A stretch of 64,000 nucleotides of DNA. Origin: Inquilinus sp042743185 (lineage in GTDB: Bacteria; Pseudomonadota; Alphaproteobacteria; DSM-16000; Inquilinaceae). Below, piece by piece: positions 7,962 to 15,672 of the stretch (positions are counted from its first letter, which is position 1; each line of letters begins with the position of its first letter). The DNA lies in assembly GCF_042743185.1 (NCBI RefSeq), contig NZ_JBHYMS010000028.1:20804-84803 (forward strand), written 5' to 3'. A program made the position numbers and the translations under genes. Under the pieces are notes generated by a model, which was not told where the DNA came from, searched no databases, and was given only the letters and a program-made list of their open reading frames with translations.

Positions 7962-9485
7962 ATGGGCTTCCTGACCGAAGAGGAGATCGCCGGGCTGGTG
8001 CCGTCGGAGCTGCTGCCGCACCGGACGCCGATCCCGACGCAGATCGTCTCCAGCGACGAATACACGCCGCCGCCGCAGAGCGAGCGGCAGAAGGAGGTCG
8101 AAGCGCGCCTCCTGGCCATGGCCGACGAGCTCGGCGGCCGCCGGGGCCTGTCGCGCCGGGCCTTCTTCCAGAGCGCGGCCGGCATGGCGGCCGGCTTCGT
8201 GGCGCTGAACGAGACCTTCGGCGCGGTCTTCGACGCGAGCCGAGCCGAGGCCGCCACGCCCGACATGGCGGAAGAGCGCGCGGCCGCGCTGAAGGACCAG
8301 TTCATCATGGACATGCACACGCATTTCCTGCGCGACGACACCCGGCTGGAGAATTTCGTCAGATCGCGCGAGGCGGTGGGCAAGGCGGGCTGGAACCCGG
8401 CCCTGATCGGCAAGCCGCAGACGCTCGAGGACCTCAAGTTCAACAACTACTTCAAGGAAATCTACCTCGACAGCGACACCAAGGTGGCGCTGATCTCGAG
8501 CTCGCCGTCGGAGATTCCGCGCGACTGGTTCCTGACCAACGAGATGATGATCGACGCGCGCGACCGGGTGAACCGGGAGGCCGGGGCGCGCCGCATGTTC
8601 GCGCATGCGATCTTCACGCCGGGATGGGACGGCTGGCTGGACCATCTCGAAGGGTCGCTGCAGCGCCGGCCGGAATCGATCAAGGGCTATACGGTCGGCG
8701 ACAACACCAACAAGGACCAGGCCCGGCACCCCTGGTTCATGGATGACGAGGCCGTCACCTACAAGGCCTACGAGCTGTGCGTGAAATACGGCATCAAGAA
8801 TGTCTGCGTGCACAAGGGCCTGTTCCCGCGGGCGACGGCCGAGCGCTATCCTCACCTCCTAGCCCACGCCGATGTCCGCGATGTCGGCCGCGCGGCGAAG
8901 GACTGGCCGCAGCTGAACTTCGTCATCTATCACGCCGGCTACCGCCATGCCGCCGGGGGGAGAGCCGAGGACGGCTGGCGCGAATTCGCCGAGACCGGCC
9001 GGGTCTCCTGGGTCAGCGATCTCGCCGAGATCCCGGAGAAGTTCGGCGTCACCAACGTCTATGCCGATGTCGGCCAGCTCTTCGCGCAGAGCGTCGTGGC
9101 CGAGCCGCGGCTGGCGGCGGCGCTGATGGGCATCCTGGGCCGCGGCATGGGCTACGACCGCGTGGTCTGGGGCACCGATGCGGTGTGGACCGGATCGCCG
9201 CAATGGCAGATCGAGGCGCTGCGCCGGCTGGAGATCCCCGAGGACATGCAGAGGCAATACGGGTTCAAGCCGCTCGGCGCCGCCGACGGCCCGGTCAAGA
9301 CCGCGATCTTCGGCGGCACCAATGCCAGGCTCTACGACTTCGACATCGGCCGGCGCAGCGACATCGGTTCCGACCGCGACCGCTTCGCCCTGATCAAGGA
9401 GGAGTACGAGAGGAACGGGCCGGCCCGCTCGAATCTGCGCTACGGCTACGTGTCCGGGGCCGTCGACTGGTCGGCCTTCGCCTGA
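7962..9485 (+). CDS. Amidohydrolase (Amidohydro_2 family) with an internal twin-arginine motif
   Basis: From ATG 7962, behind GGAGG, the product has 507 residues. The catalytic TIM-barrel starts near residue 115 with MDMHTHF (metal ligands H119 and H121), followed by VCVHKGL, IYHAGY and, near the end, VVWGTDAVW, where a metal-binding Asp is expected. An unusual feature is the 60-residue leader before a Tat-like motif (SRRAFFQ at 64-69) and a hydrophobic stretch. The leader may be cytosolic, or the real start may lie further in. Relatives include decarboxylases and hydrolases of aromatic acids; the substrate is unknown. Confidence 0.85.
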   Translation: MGFLTEEEIAGLVPSELLPHRTPIPTQIVSSDEYTPPPQSERQKEVEARLLAMADELGGRRGLSRRAFFQSAAGMAAGFVALNETFGAVFDASRAEAATPDMAEERAAALKDQFIMDMHTHFLRDDTRLENFVRSREAVGKAGWNPALIGKPQTLEDLKFNNYFKEIYLDSDTKVALISSSPSEIPRDWFLTNEMMIDARDRVNREAGARRMFAHAIFTPGWDGWLDHLEGSLQRRPESIKGYTVGDNTNKDQARHPWFMDDEAVTYKAYELCVKYGIKNVCVHKGLFPRATAERYPHLLAHADVRDVGRAAKDWPQLNFVIYHAGYRHAAGGRAEDGWREFAETGRVSWVSDLAEIPEKFGVTNVYADVGQLFAQSVVAEPRLAAALMGILGRGMGYDRVVWGTDAVWTGSPQWQIEALRRLEIPEDMQRQYGFKPLGAADGPVKTAIFGGTNARLYDFDIGRRSDIGSDRDRFALIKEEYERNGPARSNLRYGYVSGAVDWSAFA

Positions 9486-9489
9486 CGCC

Positions 9490-10614
9490 TCACCCGCCCT
9501 CGATATCGGCATCGGCCCCGTTCTGGCCGCGCAGGGCGCCGCCGACGGTGTGGCGGTCGAAGGCGACGCTCTTGATCACCGCATGCACCGGCCGGCCCGG
9601 CGCCAGCTCCAGCGCCTCGATCGAGCGCCGGGTCAGCCGGGCCAGGAGGCCGTCGCCGGCGCAGTCCAGGCGGATGTCGGCGGTCGGGCCGTCGCCGGGT
9701 GCGATCGCCGCCACCGTCGCCGGCAGCACGTTCAGCGCGCTCAGATGGTCCGGCGGGCGGGTCGCCAGCATCACGTCGCGGGCGCGGATGCGGATGCGGA
9801 CCGTGCTGCCGGGCGGCAGCTCGATCCGCGGCACGGTCAGGAAGCCGGCGGCGACGCGCAGCCGGGTCAGCTGCCAGCGGTCGTCATGGTCCTCGACCGC
9901 AGCCTGCAGCACCGCGCCGGCCTCGGCCCGCGGGAACAGGTCGGCCCGGCCCATCACCTCGGCCACCGGCCCGGCGGCCGTCACCCGGCCGTCGGCCAGC
10001 ACCACCAGGGTGGCGGCCAGCCGCGCCACCTCGCCGATGGCGTGGCTGACATAGACGATCGGGATCCGCGCCTCGTCGCGCAGCCTTTCGACATAGGGCA
10101 GGATCTCGGCCTTGCGCGCCTCGTCCAGCGACGCCAGCGGCTCGTCCATCAAGAGCAGGCGCGGGCTGGCCAGCAGCGCCCGGCCGATCGCCACGCGCTG
10201 CTTCTCGCCGCCCGACAGCAGCGCCGGCCGGCGATCGAGCAGAGGACCGATGCCCAGCAGCTCGACGACGCGGCCGAACTCGGCGCCGCGCTCGGCCTTC
10301 GGCGTGAACCAGCGGCCGTAGAGCAGGTTCTGCCGCACCGTCAGATGCGGGAACAGCCGGCCCTCCTGGAAGACATAGCCGATGCGGCGTCGATGCGGCG
10401 GCAGGAAGACGCGGCTCTCGGTGTCGACCAGCGGGCGGCCGTCGACCAGCACCCGCCCATGCTGCGGCCGCACCAGCCCGGCGATGACGTTGACCACCGA
10501 GGTCTTGCCGGCGCCGGAGCGGCCGAACAGCGCCGTCAGCCTTCCCTCGCTGCGGAAGCCGATGTCCAGGGCGAAATCGCCCTGGCGGTGGCGGATGTCC
10601 ACTTCGAGGCTCAT
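9490..10614 (-). CDS. modC: Molybdate ABC transporter ATP-binding protein ModC
   Basis: The 374-aa protein has an ABC domain with Walker A GRSGAGKTS (31-39), signature LSGGEKQR (133-140) and Walker B LLLMDEP (153-159). A C-terminal Mop/TOBE domain (about 290-365) binds oxyanion, which separates ModC from sulfate and iron ATPases. It energises molybdate uptake with ModB. Its start overlaps the modB stop by 4 bp (ATGA), so translation is coupled. Confidence 0.96.
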   Translation of the reverse strand: MSLEVDIRHRQGDFALDIGFRSEGRLTALFGRSGAGKTSVVNVIAGLVRPQHGRVLVDGRPLVDTESRVFLPPHRRRIGYVFQEGRLFPHLTVRQNLLYGRWFTPKAERGAEFGRVVELLGIGPLLDRRPALLSGGEKQRVAIGRALLASPRLLLMDEPLASLDEARKAEILPYVERLRDEARIPIVYVSHAIGEVARLAATLVVLADGRVTAAGPVAEVMGRADLFPRAEAGAVLQAAVEDHDDRWQLTRLRVAAGFLTVPRIELPPGSTVRIRIRARDVMLATRPPDHLSALNVLPATVAAIAPGDGPTADIRLDCAGDGLLARLTRRSIEALELAPGRPVHAVIKSVAFDRHTVGGALRGQNGADADIEGG

Positions 10615-11303
10615 GTGGCGTGCACCCGCACCCCGGCGCGCCGGGCCATCAGCTCGGAGGCGAGAAGGGCGGCCATCGAGAGGACGACCGAGACCAGGGT
10701 CAGGCGCAGCGCGCCGAGATCGCCGCCCGGCACCTGGGTGAAGGTGTAGATCGCCGAGGGCAGGGTCTGGGTCTGGCCCGGGATGTTGGAGACGAAGGTG
10801 ATGGTGGCGCCGAACTCGCCCATCGCCTTGGCGAAGGACAGGATCGCGCCGGCGATCACCCCGGGCAGGATCAGCGGCAGGGTGACGGTCAGGAACACCC
10901 AGAGGGGCGAGGCGCCCAGCGTGCCGGCCGCGGCCTCCAGCCGGCGGTCCACCGCCTCGATCGACAGGCGGATGGCGCGGACCATCAGCGGGAAGCCCAT
11001 CACCCCGGCGGCCAGCGCGGCGCCGGTCCAGCGGAAGGAGAAGACGATGCCGACCTGGGCGAGGACGGAACCGATCGGCCCCATCTTGCCGAACAGCAGC
11101 AGCAGGATGTAGCCGGTGACGACCGGCGGCAGCACCAGCGGCAGATGGACCACGCCGTTCAGCAGCGACTTGCCCCAGAACCGGCCGCGCGCCAGGGCCA
11201 GGGCGACCAGCACGCCGAGCGGCAGGCTGACCGCCATGGCCCAGAGCGAGACCTTCAGGCTCAGCAGGATCGCGGTCAGCTCGTCGGGGGTGAAGTCGAA
11301 CAA
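10611..11303 (-). CDS. modB: Molybdate ABC transporter permease ModB
   Basis: The 230-aa inner-membrane protein has about five membrane segments and the binding-protein-dependent transport motif around GASPLWVFLTVTLPLILPGV (EAA loop). The C-terminal part AKAMGEFGATITFVSNIPGQTQTLPSAIYT is characteristic of ModB. It forms the channel for molybdate with two ModC subunits. It lies between modA (143 bp upstream, with a repeat element in the gap) and modC. Confidence 0.96.
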   Translation of the reverse strand: MFDFTPDELTAILLSLKVSLWAMAVSLPLGVLVALALARGRFWGKSLLNGVVHLPLVLPPVVTGYILLLLFGKMGPIGSVLAQVGIVFSFRWTGAALAAGVMGFPLMVRAIRLSIEAVDRRLEAAAGTLGASPLWVFLTVTLPLILPGVIAGAILSFAKAMGEFGATITFVSNIPGQTQTLPSAIYTFTQVPGGDLGALRLTLVSVVLSMAALLASELMARRAGVRVHAT

Positions 11304-11335
11304 TTGCGCTTTCTCAAAGACCGCGGTCCCACGTT

Positions 11336-11423
11336 GTCATTGCCGGGCTTGACCCGGCAATCCAGGAGCCATCGAGAGCGGTTCTGGCGGCCCTTGGATC
11401 CTCGGGTCAAGCCCGAGGATGAC
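11336..11423. repeat. Double-hairpin intergenic repeat between modA and modB
   Basis: The unit runs from GTCATTGCC to GAGGATGAC. It contains two hairpins, TGCCGGG-CTTGA-CCCGGCA (11341-11359) and TCCTCGGG-TCAAG-CCCGAGGA (11399-11419). The two loops are complementary in sequence order (CTTGA and TCAAG), so the halves are inverted copies. This is the layout of paired REP elements seen across alphaproteobacteria. Within the mod operon it may lower modBC expression or stabilise the modA message. Confidence 0.85.
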
Positions 11424-11446
11424 AGCTGGAAGCAGGAACCTTCCGT

Positions 11447-12238
11447 TTACTGCGTCACCACCGTAAAGCCCTGCTTCTCGAACAGCGGCTTGGCGGCTGG
11501 CGACTTCAGATACTCGACGAAGGCCTGGGCCTCGGGCTTGTCGCTGCCGGCCAGCACCGCGACCGGGTACAGGATCGGCGGGTGGCTGTCGGCCGGGAAG
11601 GTGCCGACGATCTTCACCCCCGGATCGGCCGCGGCGTCGGTCTGGTAGACGATGCCGAGCGGGGCCTCGCCGCGCGACACCAGCGCCAGGGTGGCGCGGA
11701 CGTTCTCGGCCTGGGCGACCTTGTCCTTGACCGAATTCCACACGCCGAGCGTCTCCAGCGCCGCCTGGCCGTATTTGCCGGCCGGCACGGCCTTGACGTC
11801 GGCCATGGCCAGGTGGCCGTCGCCCAGCGCCTCGGCCAGCTCGAAATCCGGCGCGATGGCCAGCTGCACCGCCGAATCCTTCGGCGCCACCAGCACGATG
11901 CGGTTGCCCAGCAGGGTCGAGCGCGTCTCCGGCCTGATCAGCTTGCGGTCCGCCAGATAGTTCATCCAGTCGAGATCGGCCGAGATGAAGACGTCGGCCG
12001 GCGCCCCGGCCTCGATCTGCTTCGCCAGGGCCGAGCTGGCGGCGTAGGAGATCGTCGCCTTGTGCTCGGATTCGGCCTGCCACTGGGCTTTGACGGCATC
12101 CAGCGCGTCCTTCAGGCTGGCGGCGGCGAACACCGTGATGTCCTGCGCCCGGGCGACCGCCGGCGCGCCGAAGACAGTGGCCGCCCCCAGCGCCCCGGCC
12201 AGGAGTGCGCCGAGCCAGCCGCGTCGTGTGATCCGCAT
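11447..12238 (-). CDS. modA: Molybdate-binding periplasmic protein ModA
   Basis: From ATG 12238 the product has 263 residues. It opens with a signal sequence containing twin arginines (MRITRRGWLGALLAG) and cleavage near ARAQ. The mature start DITVFAAASLKDALDAV holds the conserved serine that contacts the oxyanion, and FISADLDWMNYL and RGEAPLGIVYQTDA follow the ModA pattern. It captures molybdate (or tungstate) for ModBC. A longer frame to 12313 is less likely. Confidence 0.95.
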   Translation of the reverse strand: MRITRRGWLGALLAGALGAATVFGAPAVARAQDITVFAAASLKDALDAVKAQWQAESEHKATISYAASSALAKQIEAGAPADVFISADLDWMNYLADRKLIRPETRSTLLGNRIVLVAPKDSAVQLAIAPDFELAEALGDGHLAMADVKAVPAGKYGQAALETLGVWNSVKDKVAQAENVRATLALVSRGEAPLGIVYQTDAAADPGVKIVGTFPADSHPPILYPVAVLAGSDKPEAQAFVEYLKSPAAKPLFEKQGFTVVTQ

Positions 12239-12297
12239 CGTCCCGTTCCCCGTTTGCGGCCGGGTGTGCCGGCCTGTCGGGCGCGATCTTACAGCGC

Positions 12298-12305
12298 CGT
12301 TATAT
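12298..12305. promoter_or_regulatory. Possible ModE half-site upstream of modA
   Basis: CGTTATAT, 60 bp ahead of modA, equals one half of the known molybdate-box consensus (CGTTATAT facing ATATAACG). The second half is not well preserved (TTCGATAA further on), so ModE control is only a possibility. No modE gene is in the window. Confidence 0.3.
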
Positions 12306-12344
12306 CCGGGCAAACATTTCGATAAAGGCCGCGGGGCAGGCCGG

Positions 12345-13112
12345 TCAGGACCGCCGCTTCAGCCCCTGCTCGGCCAGGATCGACCAGAGGTCCTCGGCGC
12401 TGTCGGCGAAGCGGAACAGCTGCACGTCGCGGGCGTCGATCATGCCGTGCTCGACCAGCGCGTCGAAGCCGATCACGGCGCGCCAATAGGCCTCGTCGAA
12501 CAGCACGATCGGCAGGGCCGAGGACTTGCCGGTCTGGCGCAGGGTCAGGAGCTCGAACAGCTCGTCGAAGGTGCCGAAGCCGCCGGGGAACACCACCAGC
12601 GCGTTGGCCCGCATCGCCAGGTGCATCTTGCGCATGGCGAAATAGTGGAAGCGGAAGGTCAGCGCCGGGGTGGAGTAGGGGTTCGGCTCCTGCTCGTGCG
12701 GCAGGGTGATGTTGTAGCCGATGGTCGGCGCGCCCGCCTCGGCCGCGCCGCGGTTGGCCGCCTCCATGATGCCGGGGCCGCCGCCGGTGGCGATGACGTT
12801 GTCGCGCAGGCCGCCCTTGTCCGATACGGCGCCGCCGCGCTCGGACGCGATGCGGCCGAATTCGCGCGCCTGGGCGTACCAGTGGGCATGGCGGCCGGGG
12901 CCGTCCTCGGCGACGCGGGCGCTGCCGAAGACGACGATGGTGGAGCGTACGCCCCAGGCCCGCAGCGACTCCTCGGCCTTGGCGTATTCCAGCATCAGGC
13001 GCACGCCGCGCATGGAATCGCCGAGCAGGAAGTCCTGGTCGAGTTCCGGCAGGCGGTAGGAGGGCGACGCCATCTGCGCCGCGTTGGAGGGGTCGGGGGC
13101 TGGCTTGCTCAT
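12345..13112 (-). CDS. LOG-family protein (nucleotide phosphoribohydrolase type)
   Basis: The 255-aa protein is of the larger LOG/TIGR00730 type. It carries the conserved GGGPGIMEAANRG (110-122) and PGGFGTFDE (176-184), which bind the phosphate and act in hydrolysis of nucleoside 5-prime monophosphates. Known members release cytokinins from riboside phosphates or hydrolyse AMP-like nucleotides. The N-terminal extension of about 55 residues is common in proteobacterial paralogues. It stands alone between modA and the polysaccharide locus. Confidence 0.93.
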   Translation of the reverse strand: MSKPAPDPSNAAQMASPSYRLPELDQDFLLGDSMRGVRLMLEYAKAEESLRAWGVRSTIVVFGSARVAEDGPGRHAHWYAQAREFGRIASERGGAVSDKGGLRDNVIATGGGPGIMEAANRGAAEAGAPTIGYNITLPHEQEPNPYSTPALTFRFHYFAMRKMHLAMRANALVVFPGGFGTFDELFELLTLRQTGKSSALPIVLFDEAYWRAVIGFDALVEHGMIDARDVQLFRFADSAEDLWSILAEQGLKRRS

Positions 13113-13198
13113 CGCCCCTCTAAAGCAGATCCCGGGCCGGCCGGAAAGGGGAGCCTATGCCACACCGGGCGAGCGGCGGCGCGGCGCCCCGCGCCCGG

Positions 13199-14167
13199 TC
13201 AGGCCCAATAGCGCCGATTCAGGCTGATCCGGCGCTTCAGCGGGCGCGGGATCCGGGCCTCGCGGCGGCCGCAGTGATAGGCCGCCAGCTTGACCGCGGT
13301 GCGCAGGATGGCCGACGGGATCGCCAGGGGCTGGTGCCGGGCCAGGTGGCGCAGCTCGGACTGCACGAAGCGCTTGCCCTCGCCCTCGGCCTTGCCGAAG
13401 CGGTCCAGCAGCCAGGGGGCGCGGGCGTGCATGACGCCGACATCGAAGTAGCGGCGGAACTCCTCGCCGATGCTGTAGCTGTGCGAATGGTGGACCTGGG
13501 CCTCGGCGACATAGGCCTTGGCCCAGCCCGACAGCAGCATCCGGCCGGTCACGGCGGCGTCCTCGCCGAAGATGGTGCCGGAGGGAAAGCCGCCGACCAT
13601 CTCCAGCGCCTGCCGGCGGTAGGCGGCGAAAGAGTTTGAGCAGAAGGTCGCCTTGATCCCGGCACCCACGGCATCCTGCGGGCGCAGGACGGCGCTCTCC
13701 GGCGGATAGTTGAACAGCCGGGCATGGGCCTCGATCGCCGCGGCACCGTGGTGCGGCAGCTGCCGGCCGAAGGCGACGCCGACCTCGGGGTCGGCGAAGG
13801 CGCCGACGATGCGGGCGATGGTGTCGCCGTCGGCCGGCACCGCGTCCTGGGTCAGGAAGACGATCACCTCGATCCGCGGCGACAGGCGGTTGACGGCGCG
13901 CTGGCGGGTGCCGCCATGGTCGAACTGCGACCTCGGGATGACCACGACCTCGGCGCCGCCGGCCCGGAACCGCGCCGTCGTGTCGTCGGTCGAGCTCGAA
14001 TCGATGACGAGGAAGGTCCCCGGCTGGAACGACTGCGCCTGCAGCGCCGGCAGCAGGGTGTCGAGATGCTTCGCCGCGTTCAGCGTGGGGATGACCAAGG
14101 CCACGCGATCCTCGGGAATCGCCGATCCCGCCTCAGGCAAAGCAAAGTCTCCGCCGAAAGGGGTCAT
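13199..14167 (-). CDS. GT2 glycosyltransferase, rhamnosyltransferase-like
   Basis: The 322-aa protein is a GT-A fold family 2 transferase. It starts with VALVIPTLNAAKHLDTLLPAL, has the sugar-nucleotide region VIDSSSTDDT, and carries FDHGGTRQRAVNRL and FLTQDAVPADGDTI. The last two are typical of bacterial rhamnosyltransferases, with TQDA in the DxD position. It marks the left edge of the polysaccharide locus and is transcribed away from it. A PhaR-like site lies just upstream at 14183-14197. The donor sugar is probably dTDP-rhamnose, given rfbCBD in the locus. Confidence 0.88.
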   Translation of the reverse strand: MTPFGGDFALPEAGSAIPEDRVALVIPTLNAAKHLDTLLPALQAQSFQPGTFLVIDSSSTDDTTARFRAGGAEVVVIPRSQFDHGGTRQRAVNRLSPRIEVIVFLTQDAVPADGDTIARIVGAFADPEVGVAFGRQLPHHGAAAIEAHARLFNYPPESAVLRPQDAVGAGIKATFCSNSFAAYRRQALEMVGGFPSGTIFGEDAAVTGRMLLSGWAKAYVAEAQVHHSHSYSIGEEFRRYFDVGVMHARAPWLLDRFGKAEGEGKRFVQSELRHLARHQPLAIPSAILRTAVKLAAYHCGRREARIPRPLKRRISLNRRYWA

Positions 14168-14182
14168 GCCCGGCCCGCTCCG

Positions 14183-14197
14183 TTGTGCAATGCAGCA
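14183..14197. promoter_or_regulatory. PhaR-like inverted repeat upstream of the GT2 gene
   Basis: TTGTGC-AAT-GCAGCA lies 16 bp ahead of the glycosyltransferase start. It shares the TGC-N3-GCA core and the GCARCA arm with the two perfect palindromes at 2457 and 2502. The left arm is imperfect, so this is a weak prediction. Confidence 0.35.
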
Positions 14198-14709
14198 TCA
14201 TAATGGCAACTTTGCATCTCCATCCAGTTGCAGTCATTCCTAGAGGGAGGTTCAAAAGCTTCCGGCAGTGCCCGGGATAGGCGCGCCAGCAGGATCGATC
14301 CCGCACCACTAGCGGATGATCGTGACGGCATGGAGGCGCCGCCGTGATCGGATCGCGGCGGCAAAGCAGCGCACGCCCCGAAATCCCCTGCTGCGGGATG
14401 ACGAGGCCGCTCCGGCGATCGGCGGCGGCGCGTTCCGCCGCTGCTGGTGGACATGCTCATCTGCTCGATCCCCCGACATGCGGCACCTGCTGCAAGCAAG
14501 AAACAAACGCATGGGCAGCAATAATGATCCCTTGGAAATCGCCGGCGGCGGTGCGTGCCGAAACCGCCTGCCCGGGATGGTATCCGCGGAAGATGCGTGT
14601 ATTTTGATGCGCCTCGTCCATTCAGAGGCCGGCCGGGATGACATCCCGGTCTCGGCGGGCACGCGGACGCCGCGGCGGCGGACCGTCCGGACTAGATCGG
14701 AAGAAGGTC
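14198..14709. other. Divergent intergenic region of the polysaccharide locus
   Basis: About 510 bp between two divergent glycosyltransferase genes. Frames here are short and lack coding character. The region should hold promoters for both genes. A ribosome-binding site (GGAAGAAGG) is visible just before 14710. I see no other clear structure. Confidence 0.5.
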
Positions 14710-15672
14710 ATGGATTCCCCGGCTCAGAGTGATCTGCCCGAAGTCGATGTGCTGGTGGCGACCTACAATGGCGAGCAATTCCTGCCCGACCTGCTGGACT
14801 CGCTGCTGGCCCAGAGCCACGACAGGATCAACGTCATCGTCGGTGACGACGGCTCCGCGGACGGCACCCGCCAGGTCGTGGAGCGGTATCGGGGCCGGTT
14901 CCGATCCCTCGAGGTCCACGACTTCGCCGCGGCGGCCGAGCATGGGGCGCGCGCCAACTTCTCCCGGCTGATGGCCAGGGCGACGGCGTCCTATGTGATG
15001 TTCTGCGATCAGGACGACGTCTGGCTGCCGAACAAGGTGGAGCTGACCCTGCGGACGATGCGGTCCCTGGAAGCTTCACATGGCCGGGACAGGCCGATCC
15101 TGGTCCATACGGACCTCCGGGTCGTCGACCGGGACCTGAAGCCCGTGGCGGACTCGATGTGGCGCTCGCAGGAGATCCGCCCGGAACGGGCGTCGCTGCG
15201 GAAGATGCTGGTCGAGAACAGCGTCACGGGCTGTGCGGCGATGATCAACCGGCCCCTGCTGACCCTGGTCGGCACCATCCCGGACCGGGCGATCATGCAC
15301 GATTGGTGGACTGCGTTGGTGGCCGCCTGCTTCGGCACGATCGCCCATCTGGATGAGCGGACCATCCTGTACCGCCAGCACGGCGGCAACAGCATCGGCG
15401 CCAAGCGCTGGTCCCTCGGCGCCATCTATACGCAGTTCGTCGACGTCGTGGCCGGCGAGGCCGCCATCCGCTCGGTGCAGAAGACGATCGACCAGGCCGC
15501 GGCCTTCCATGCCCTCTACGGCGACAGGATGCGTCCGGAGCAGCGCAGCCTGGTGAAGGCCTATTCCGAGATCAAGGCGATGCCGAGCCTCAGCCGGAAG
15601 GCGTTCCTGATCCGCAGCGGGCTGATCAAGTCGAAGTGGCAGAAATCCCTGGGCCAGATCCTGGTCACTTGA
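14710..15672 (+). CDS. GT2 glycosyltransferase (WbpF/RfbF-like)
   Basis: From ATG 14710 (GGAAGAAGG upstream) the product has 320 residues. It carries the GT-A start VDVLVATYNGEQFLPDLLDSL, the VGDDGSADGT motif and MFCDQDDVWLPNK, in which QDD is the metal-binding DxD. A later RQHGGNSIG segment also fits the rhamnosyltransferase-like GT2 branch found in O-antigen and exopolysaccharide clusters. It overlaps the 3-prime end of the convergent flippase gene by 8 bp. Confidence 0.92.
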   Translation: MDSPAQSDLPEVDVLVATYNGEQFLPDLLDSLLAQSHDRINVIVGDDGSADGTRQVVERYRGRFRSLEVHDFAAAAEHGARANFSRLMARATASYVMFCDQDDVWLPNKVELTLRTMRSLEASHGRDRPILVHTDLRVVDRDLKPVADSMWRSQEIRPERASLRKMLVENSVTGCAAMINRPLLTLVGTIPDRAIMHDWWTALVAACFGTIAHLDERTILYRQHGGNSIGAKRWSLGAIYTQFVDVVAGEAAIRSVQKTIDQAAAFHALYGDRMRPEQRSLVKAYSEIKAMPSLSRKAFLIRSGLIKSKWQKSLGQILVT

